From: Pseudomonadota bacterium
GTDB taxonomy: Bacteria; Desulfobacterota; Desulfobacteria; Desulfobacterales; Desulfolunaceae
Assembly (NCBI GenBank): GCA_018818835.1
Contig: JAHIRD010000141.1
Location: 160,811-224,810, forward strand
DNA: 64,000 nucleotides
Direction of reading: 5' to 3'
Shown here: positions 57,810-64,000 of the stretch, piece after piece
Numbering within the stretch: position 1 is the first letter of the stretch
How the letters are laid out: each line of letters opens with the position of its first letter
Notes under the pieces: generated by a model
Databases searched by the model: none
What the model was told of the DNA's origin: nothing
Seen by the model: the letters and a program-made list of their open reading frames with translations, nothing else
Translations under genes and position numbers: made by a program

Positions 57810-58913
57810 ATGGAACGGAAACAAAAACAACAGATCATCCAAGATTTAGATAAAAAAATGGTTTTTCTCTCGGGGCCGCGTCAGGTGGGTAAGACCTGGC
57901 TGGCAAAAGAGATCGCCAGAGACTTTCCAAACAGTGTTTATCTGAACTACGACAGCCTTGCAGACAGAAAAATTATCACCGATGAAGCCTGGCTGCCCCG
58001 GACAGATCTTTTGATTCTCGATGAACTTCATAAAATGGATATGTGGAAAAACTACCTGAAAGGTGTCTTTGATACGAAACCAGACTCCATGAAAATTCTG
58101 GTCACCGGCAGTGCTCGTCTTGAAGTGTTCCGCCAAAGCGGTGATTCCCTTGCAGGGCGTTTTTTCAGACACAGACTTCTTCCGGTGACGCCTTCCGAAA
58201 TCCAATTTTTTGCCCTGGACCATTTTATGACACGGGGCGGATTTCCGGAGCCCTTTCTCGCTGAATCGGATAGGGATGCGGATCGCTGGCGAATGCAGTA
58301 TGTGGACGGGTTGATCCGGTCGGATATTCTCGATTTTGAAATAATTCATGATTTTAGAGCCATGAACTTGGTTCTGGAATTGTTGCGATTAAGGGTCGGC
58401 TCACCCATATCCTATACATCCATTGCCGAAGATGTTCAGGTCTCTCCCAATACCGTGAAAAAGTATATCCAGATTCTTGAATCCCTGTTTATTGTATTCA
58501 GGGTTCCTCCCTTTTCTCAGAACATCGCGCGGTCGATCATCAAGGAGCCGAAGATTTATTTTTTTGACACGGGCCTGGTTAAGGGCGATGAAGGCATCCG
58601 GTTTGAAAATACCATTGCTCTGAGTTTATTAAAGCATGTCTACCACCAGGAGGACTGTCTTGGAACGCCCTGGTCCCTGAATTACCTGAGAACCAAAGAC
58701 AAGGAGGAAGTGGATTTCTGCCTGGTCAACAACGCCACACCGTCTCTGATGATCGAAGCCAAACGCTCGGATACCTCGGTGGCAAGATCCCTGATCTCCT
58801 TCCACACGAAGTATCATATCCCGGGTATGCAGCTTGTTTTGCATCTGAAGCACGAAAAAGTGGAAAAAAACATCGAAATAAGACGGGGCATCGATTATCT
58901 GAGAACGCTCTGA
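57810..58913 (+). CDS. AAA ATPase with C-terminal DUF4143 domain (second copy)
   Basis: A 367-residue member of the same family as 5429, but distant. Walker A is GPRQVGKT, Walker B LLILDELHKM, and the sensor TGSARL. The DUF4143 part has GGFPEPFL, a winged-helix SISYTSIAEDVQVSPNTVKKYIQIL and the nuclease-like DKEEVDFCLVNN...LMIEAK, with the D/E-x-K pattern intact. The start at 57810 has AGAGGA before it. Some residues between PVTPSEIQ and FFALDHF may be missing compared with longer members. The 3' end cuts into a histidine kinase gene on the other strand. Confidence 0.85.
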   Translation: MERKQKQQIIQDLDKKMVFLSGPRQVGKTWLAKEIARDFPNSVYLNYDSLADRKIITDEAWLPRTDLLILDELHKMDMWKNYLKGVFDTKPDSMKILVTGSARLEVFRQSGDSLAGRFFRHRLLPVTPSEIQFFALDHFMTRGGFPEPFLAESDRDADRWRMQYVDGLIRSDILDFEIIHDFRAMNLVLELLRLRVGSPISYTSIAEDVQVSPNTVKKYIQILESLFIVFRVPPFSQNIARSIIKEPKIYFFDTGLVKGDEGIRFENTIALSLLKHVYHQEDCLGTPWSLNYLRTKDKEEVDFCLVNNATPSLMIEAKRSDTSVARSLISFHTKYHIPGMQLVLHLKHEKVEKNIEIRRGIDYLRTL

Positions 58914-59277
58914 TCATCTTATGGTTTACGGAACGTATTTCATTGGATGTTTCGATGATATGGGCTGCATTGCCGATATAACTCAAGGCATCATAAAGAT
59001 CTGATTTTGCGCCATATAAAAAAAAGTTTTTTTCACAACGCCGTGCCTGCTGGATCTCAAAGGCAAAATTCCCGGCTTCATCAAAGAAGGTGTACCGTGA
59101 ATCAAGCCGCGAAATGAAATACATGGACCCTGTGGCAATGGCCAGAAGAAAGAAAAAGGCCAGAAGAAATGAGATGATGATTCGAAAACGGATACTGATT
59201 CGAGGTCGTTCCATGATTGCCTTTTTAAAAAAAGCTTCCTCTTTGGAAACATAGGTCGTCAGATGTTTATTTTTCAA
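58911..59277 (-). pseudogene. Histidine kinase N-terminal fragment
   Basis: The minus-strand frame encodes a membrane helix (FRIIISFLLAFFFLLAIATGSMYFI) and the start of a periplasmic four-helix-like sensor (FAFEIQQARRCEKNFFLYGAKSDLYDALSYIGNAA), then loses similarity at about 58915 where the ATPase gene ends. The kinase core is absent, and no further part of it is found in the rest of the window. Start may be 59214 (AAGG before it) or 59277. Confidence 0.6.
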
Positions 59278-59493
59278 ACGGATGTCCTTTTAACGTGTTG
59301 CTCGACAGCCTAAAATCAACGGAACAATATGTGTTTAAAGGCAAAACTTTGAGCATTCTGTTGTTCTTGGCATCGAATACCGGTCCATATCAATGCACCG
59401 GGATAAAAATTTTAATAACAAATAGCAATAAAAGTGCCAGTTCGTATATCTATAAATATTTCAGTAATTTATATAAGTTTTGTCGGTGGTAGG

Positions 59494-59600
59494 TGTTGCA
59501 AAATGCAACATTGTGATTGAATGGGACGGGCTAAGAGACTGGAATACATCACCGATATATGGCGTGTCGCAAAATGAAGCATGTGTTGCAATTTGCACCG
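59494..59600. promoter_or_regulatory. TGTTGCA-N3-TGCAACA palindromes (regulator sites)
   Basis: 59494-59510 is a perfect 17-bp palindrome TGTTGCAAAATGCAACA. 59584-59600 (TGTTGCAATTTGCACC type) and 59565-59581 are degenerate copies. They resemble enhancer-type sites upstream of two-component genes, and the truncated kinase at 59277 may have been their target. The rest of 59278-59911 holds the repeat at 59631 and no gene. Confidence 0.5.
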
Positions 59601-59630
59601 TGTGATTGGGAGGATTTAAGCTTCTTTAAA

Positions 59631-59664
59631 ATGGGACGTATGGGAGGTATGGGAGGTATGGACG
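59631..59664. repeat. 9-bp-period tandem repeat, opposite orientation
   Basis: Three units atgggacgt, atgggaggt, atgggaggt and a partial fourth. Complement of the YATRRGTCC family. Confidence 0.6.
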
Positions 59665-59911
59665 AAAAGGGTTGAGGGGTTTTAGGAGTGAGTGGGGACA
59701 CAAGATTTTTGATATATCACATAAGGGATATCGGCATATCGCCAGATAAGGAAATTCCAGGGCTGTTATTATATTAGTGTGAACGCCAACGCCTTAAATC
59801 CAGTGGAGTTGATGGTATATGCCTGAATTGGCATGGTTATTGATAGTCAGAGTATATTAACCTTAAACTATTTAGAATGGATTAGGCAACTGCATCCGGA
59901 GGTTTGTACCC

Positions 59912-61423
59912 ATGATTATCACATATCGTTCCTGGAATTCAATCCGATTGTTAGTCGTGTTACTCGTTCTGTTTCTTTCAGCCTGTGCAGGGGAAGACAA
60001 TCCCCTGGACACCACTGATGATCCTGAAACCCTCACCATAACCTCCGGGCAACTTTCTTCCGGGGTACTGGGATCATCTTATTCCCAGGCCCTGTCTGCC
60101 CAGGGAGGGACCGTGCCGTATACCTGGTCCATTGTTTCCGGATCGCTTTCCGGCGGACTTGTCCTGGATTCTGTCACCGGCGGGATTTCGGGCACCCCCT
60201 TGTCTGATGGCATATTCACATTTACGGTCCAGGTATGTGATATGGATGATACGACATACCAAAAGGAATTTCAGTTGACCATCAATCCGGCGTCCCTGGC
60301 ATCGGAATGTGACTGCGACCCCCTTGACACCCTTGTGGGGGATACCATCACCGTGTCTACGGTGGGGGGACTGACAGCCGCTGTTGCAAACGCGAACAAC
60401 ACCGGGGGCAACAAAACCATCCTGATAGAGGACGGCTATTATGCGTTGACCAGCATGCTTTACATCGTGGCAGATCATGTGGTGTTCAGGAGCAGCTCAG
60501 GCAACAGAAGCAGTGTGACCCTCGCGGGCCAGGGCATGGATGGCAATGTGCCCCATGTGTTTCTGGTGGCAGCATCAGATATTACCATTGCCGACATTTC
60601 CCTGGGAGAGGTGGCCAACCATGGAATTCAGGTCCAGGGTGAGCAGGGGGCAAACCATCTATTTGTTCACAATGTGAGGATATTCAATACAAACGAGCAG
60701 ATGCTCAAAGGGTCCTATGGGGGTGAATCGGGCTCTGAAAACGGCATTGTTGAATGTTGCCTTTTTGAATACACCCAGGATTTCGGTCCCCAGTATTATA
60801 TCGGCGGCATAGATGTTCATAAGGGGATAAACTGGATTGTGCGGAACAACACCTTTAAAAACATCCGGAGTCCCGAGGAGGGCACCATTGCCGAGCATGC
60901 GATTCACTTTTGGAGCGAGTCCCAGAATCCGGTGATTGAAAAAAATATCATCATCAATTGTGACAGGGGTATTGGCCTGGGCCTGGGCTCAAGCGGATGT
61001 GCCGGGGGTATGATCCGGAATAACATGATCTACGCCGATGACCAGGGCTTGAATAATGATGTGGGCATCGGCCTTGAATCGGCACGTGATGTCAGTGTAT
61101 ACAATAACACAATTTTCTTTGACCATGACTACGCCAATGCCATTGAATACCGCTTTGCCGCATCCACCGGAAATGAGATTATCAATAATCTGACCAACAA
61201 AGCCATAACAAGCCGGGAAAGTGGTTCGGCAACGGTCAGAAATAATATTACTTCTGCTGTTGCAGCCTGGTTCACCGAATCATCGTCAGGCGACCTCCAT
61301 CTGGATGACGATATAGATACCGTGGTGGATGCCGGGGAAACCCTGGCTGACGTTGACGACGATGTGGACTGTGAAACCCGGCCCCAGGGAAGCGGCTATG
61401 ATATCGGGGCAGACGAATACTGA
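59912..61423 (+). CDS. Lipoprotein with Ig-like (He_PIG) domain and right-handed beta-helix
   Basis: A 503-residue exported protein. The lipobox is LSACA. About 50-120 is a putative Ig domain (SGVLGSSYSQALSAQGGTVPYTWSIVSGSLSGGL). About 140-460 are repeats typical of a parallel beta-helix (NNTFKNIRSPEEGTIAEHAIHFWS, NNMIYADDQGLNNDVGIGLES), like polysaccharide lyases or carbohydrate-binding solenoids. The C-terminal residues DIGADEY are a common end of such proteins. It may bind or degrade a polysaccharide. GGAGG lies 9 bases before the ATG. Confidence 0.8.
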   Translation: MIITYRSWNSIRLLVVLLVLFLSACAGEDNPLDTTDDPETLTITSGQLSSGVLGSSYSQALSAQGGTVPYTWSIVSGSLSGGLVLDSVTGGISGTPLSDGIFTFTVQVCDMDDTTYQKEFQLTINPASLASECDCDPLDTLVGDTITVSTVGGLTAAVANANNTGGNKTILIEDGYYALTSMLYIVADHVVFRSSSGNRSSVTLAGQGMDGNVPHVFLVAASDITIADISLGEVANHGIQVQGEQGANHLFVHNVRIFNTNEQMLKGSYGGESGSENGIVECCLFEYTQDFGPQYYIGGIDVHKGINWIVRNNTFKNIRSPEEGTIAEHAIHFWSESQNPVIEKNIIINCDRGIGLGLGSSGCAGGMIRNNMIYADDQGLNNDVGIGLESARDVSVYNNTIFFDHDYANAIEYRFAASTGNEIINNLTNKAITSRESGSATVRNNITSAVAAWFTESSSGDLHLDDDIDTVVDAGETLADVDDDVDCETRPQGSGYDIGADEY

Positions 61424-61864
61424 TGGTGACCCGTTCTCCCTGCGATACGTTTGATTGAGTCGGGGATAACATCACGGCCACCTCCGTCTACAACAAGCAC
61501 GAGAATATAATATTTTTTGCCTGTCCCCTATTTTTCTATTTTTCAATTTTTGCAGGACGACAATCCGTAAAGAATTATTCAAAGTCATCTTAATAACTAA
61601 TCAAGATGTGACCTAATTTAATTGATATAATATGTTATTATTTTTGCTATGATAGCATATTTTCAAGCTTTCATAAATGATATTAGACATTTATGCGTGT
61701 TTTTTATTTGGGCAACAGCCCGTCAAGATGTGACCTAATTTAACCATTTTAACCATTAAAAATGATTTTATATATTGACAAAAAGTTGTATCGGAATTTA
61801 AATAATGTTCACATACTTGACACAAATTGTTCCAAATGTCTTTTAACCTTTTGAGGAGAACTTT
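61424..61864. other. Intergenic region with 20-bp exact direct repeat
   Basis: tcaagatgtgacctaattta occurs at 61601-61620 and 61723-61742. Between the copies is AT-rich DNA with a short palindrome (tgctatgatagca). The spacing is 122 bp start to start. It may be the scar or the ends of a small mobile element. No gene. Confidence 0.6.
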
Positions 61865-62560
61865 ATGAAAAGCATGAAGCGTTTTCTATTTATGTTTGTG
61901 GTGGCTATCTGCATGGTTGGTCTCATCGGCTGTGATGATGAAATCGAAAAAGAGTTTGGTTCCATTGATTATTCAGAACCATATCTGGGCATCGACGTGG
62001 GTTTCAACCCAGACGCATACAATATCGATCCCCTGTATCCGCAGTTTGCCATCTGGCTTGAATACGAGAACATATTGGGCATAACTCAGTACCAGTCACT
62101 GTTTGCGACCCGTGGTGTTGCAAAAAATCAATGGGTGTGGGTTGGCGGTTCCCTGGTGCGGCGTCCGGGAGCGACCCCATTATGGTACAGTGTCAAGGAA
62201 AAGGAAGACGATCTTGATATTGATGCGGTTTCTGGGGCAACACCCTACTGCGACTTTTTTACCGTATACTGTCAGGTTCCGAAAGACCTCGGTCTGAGTG
62301 GCAAAATCATAGTCCGTTCCGAATACAATGTCTCGTTTGATGTCACTTTGACATACGCCAATCCTATCTATGGCCAGCCGTCCGTTATCTGGGAGGGTGT
62401 TGTGGATACGGATGAAATGTCTAACGGCGATGTTGCAGAGTCCGCCATCGTGGGTCATGGCAAGGTATACAGCGATGAAATCTATGAGGATCTTACCGGG
62501 ATGACTTCGGCGCTGAGGCTTATCAATTCAGTTAATGTCACGTATTACAACGGCAAATAA
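61865..62560 (+). CDS. Lipoprotein (DUF2271-like)
   Basis: A 231-residue lipoprotein (lipobox LIGC). The body has PLYPQFAIWLEYEN, ATRGVAKNQWVWVGGSLVRRPGATPLWYS and DAVSGATPYCDFFTVYCQVP, which resemble DUF2271-type periplasmic proteins (P.aVWleD...RP..LP.W...DavSGATP). The identity is tentative. GAGGAGA precedes the start. Confidence 0.6.
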   Translation: MKSMKRFLFMFVVAICMVGLIGCDDEIEKEFGSIDYSEPYLGIDVGFNPDAYNIDPLYPQFAIWLEYENILGITQYQSLFATRGVAKNQWVWVGGSLVRRPGATPLWYSVKEKEDDLDIDAVSGATPYCDFFTVYCQVPKDLGLSGKIIVRSEYNVSFDVTLTYANPIYGQPSVIWEGVVDTDEMSNGDVAESAIVGHGKVYSDEIYEDLTGMTSALRLINSVNVTYYNGK

Positions 62561-62761
62561 ATGAAATTTTGATCAAAACATATCCATTGAATCTTGTATA
62601 GATTCGAAGTAGATCTGATGATGTGTTGAAGGATTGGAGGCATCTCAAAAAAAAGATTTTGGTGTTGGATGAAGATCTGGTTTTCAGTTTCAATTATTAG
62701 ATGGTTGATACAAAATTAGGGCCAGATGATTTTTTTTGAGATGACTTCTCGGGTGGGCCGT

Positions 62762-63124
62762 TTATTTCATACCGTATTCTTTAGTTTCGATAATTACGCA
62801 ACCACGTGTCTCAATCATTTGCCAACCGGGCGTGTTTGCGTCAAGAAGATATCTCTTGATTCTGGCATCCCAGGTCGTAATGCCACCCGCCGCATCATCG
62901 CTCTGAATGATTCGAACTTCTTTTATGATTCCGCCAATCGGAAAATGATAGCGGTGGTAATCGTTCACATCGAGAAACGTATGGGTCAGCGTGCCATTGG
63001 CGAAGGCATTCGTGTAGGCGCTCCCTTCGCCAATAAGTGCAGCTATGGACTTAAACACTTTAGATTTGATTGCAACGCCTTCACCATGAACAATGTTAGA
63101 GCCTTTATCTATTTTCCATACGCC
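62762..63124 (-). pseudogene. Phosphatidylserine decarboxylase fragment
   Basis: The open frame from 63124 down to the stop at 62762 encodes a middle section of a phosphatidylserine decarboxylase (FANGTLTHTFLDVNDYHRYHFPIGGIIKEV..., ...WQMIETRGCVIIETKEYG). Its 5' part has an in-frame stop (63125-63127) and no start codon; the 3' part ends before the autoproteolytic serine region. It is clearly a broken copy. Confidence 0.65.
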
Positions 63125-63333
63125 TTAGCATGATCCCAAATAAATGATATTGATTTCATAATGTCAATATCATTATAATCGCAATATTACGCAAGAGTTT
63201 TTTAAGCAGAACGCCATTTTCAGGAACCAGGCGGAAAACAACGAAACCGACCGCTGAACGATATTGATTGTAAATACTACAACGTCGAATTCATGTCGCT
63301 GTAGCCCGGTCAACTGCAAAAAATTGTTGAGCG

Positions 63334-63768
63334 CTATTTGGTATCTTTGCCATTTTGAGTTGGTCCTGACAGATCGCTACCCCGCTCCTTTTTTCGAGCT
63401 TCAATGAAAGCAGAGGAACCGAAGTAGAATGCAACTACTACTCCAACTACAGTGGTGAAACTTCCGATGAGGGTTTCGGTAATCTGCGGAAGCTTCACGG
63501 AGTCCTTAGTGAAGTAGGCAACAATACCCACAAGAACGAGGTATTGAACGACAACTGCACCTGCGATCGCGGCACGCAATCGAGCATCCTTGCCTGACGA
63601 TCCATTGGCAGGATCGACAGGATCCGCCATAAAATGAAAGAAGGTGATTACACCCGCCGCCACTGTGCAAAAACTCAGCGGTGCTGGGACGCCAAATGCA
63701 TATACGAGCCAAAGTCCCGCACCAATAACTGCCATGATCCAGATTGCTGCACGATAGTTTTTGTTCAT
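63334..63768 (-). CDS. Four-helix membrane protein of unknown function
   Basis: A 144-residue protein with about four helices (AIWIMAVIGAGLWLVYAFGV, LSFCTVAAGVITFFHFM, AAIAGAVVVQYLVLVGIVAYF, LIGSFTTVVGVVVAFYFGSSAF) and a charged C-terminus (EARKKERGSDLSG). The start at 63768 is set by AGAGG 5 bases before it; a longer frame to 63936 is open but has no good start signal. No family is recognised. Confidence 0.55.
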   Translation of the reverse strand: MNKNYRAAIWIMAVIGAGLWLVYAFGVPAPLSFCTVAAGVITFFHFMADPVDPANGSSGKDARLRAAIAGAVVVQYLVLVGIVAYFTKDSVKLPQITETLIGSFTTVVGVVVAFYFGSSAFIEARKKERGSDLSGPTQNGKDTK

Positions 63769-64000
63769 ATAGCCTCTTGTTGTTTCGTTGATGAAGTGCA
63801 CCCAATTGTTGAACGAAGCCGCTACCGCGGCAGAAAAACATAAAATCGTGTATAACTCCTTGTTGAATCTCCCCGAAAACGCCCCGAAAATCAGTGGAAA
63901 ATCCCACGCAGAAATCCCAGCGTAAGAATATATCAATCCAGTTAAATGAGAAAATGGAAAAGCGGTTTCAGATGGGGACAGCAGGAACCGCCCGATGCCT

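Noticed and set aside
62726..63133. Plus-strand 135-codon frame near the decarboxylase fragment
   Set aside because: Antisense to the frame with clear phosphatidylserine decarboxylase similarity.

Overview
The window looks like part of a chromosome of a mid-GC anaerobic deltaproteobacterium (Desulfobacterota, most likely Desulfobacteraceae-like). This is inferred from gene content: many sigma-54 regulators and two-component proteins, an FmdE-family protein, iron-sulfur proteins, Mrp-type multisubunit cation machinery, a FadL porin and many lipoproteins. No rRNA, tRNA or CRISPR array was recognised, and no species can be named from the sequence.

Layout. 1-3.7 kb: end of a 3-hydroxyisobutyrate dehydrogenase-type gene, thiM, a lipoprotein and (minus strand) a FadL-type porin with its own promoter. 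4.4-6.7 kb: an MDR oxidoreductase and a DUF4143-type AAA ATPase whose promoter is built from two palindromes. 7.0-15.5 kb: a minus-strand operon for an Mrp/Mbh-like ion-translocating complex (mrpE, F, G, an MbhD-like subunit, an MbhE-MrpB fusion, mrpC, three NuoL/M/N-like subunits, two small membrane proteins) ending with a cyclic-nucleotide-binding protein. 15.7-20.3 kb: a signalling and transport cluster (two REC-only proteins, a CBS protein, a DASS anion transporter, a cytidylate-kinase-like/BON/REC fusion) behind a textbook sigma-54 promoter. 20.5-23.2 kb: a lipoprotein carboxylesterase and TetR regulator behind a promoter with twin operators. 23.2-26 kb: an LRR-like lipoprotein and a damaged Fic gene.

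26-35.1 kb is a signalling island. The minus-strand half carries a degenerate kinase, a REC protein, a histidine kinase, a NifX-like protein and a PAS/sigma-54 activator. The plus-strand half carries a histidine kinase, an NtrC-type regulator, an FmdE-family protein and a flavoprotein. 35.5-38.4 kb holds housekeeping genes (DUF2905, ung, serC, nth). 38.5-43.9 kb is one 1,826-residue protein joining Ser/Thr kinase, AAA ATPase, GAF, PAS and HD-GYP domains. 44.3-54.1 kb holds small exported proteins, DUF1456, a DmeF-like metal exporter, a J-domain protein, a nucleotidyltransferase-fold protein, a TetR/old-yellow-enzyme/ferredoxin operon and a DEAD-box helicase. 54.4-64 kb is looser and partly decayed: GNAT, a RecG-like fragment, a lipase lipoprotein, a second DUF4143 ATPase behind a 54-bp palindrome, a truncated histidine kinase, a beta-helix lipoprotein and a phosphatidylserine decarboxylase fragment.

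Intergenic DNA is rich in structured repeats: 9-bp-period tandem arrays (about six sites), a three-copy 20-bp motif, a long imperfect hairpin of 10-bp units and nested inverted repeats. The most notable candidates for follow-up are the three-antiporter Mrp-like complex with its untracked 43-residue subunit, the kinase-like/BON/REC protein and its sigma-54-driven cluster, and the palindromic promoters of the two DUF4143 ATPases.
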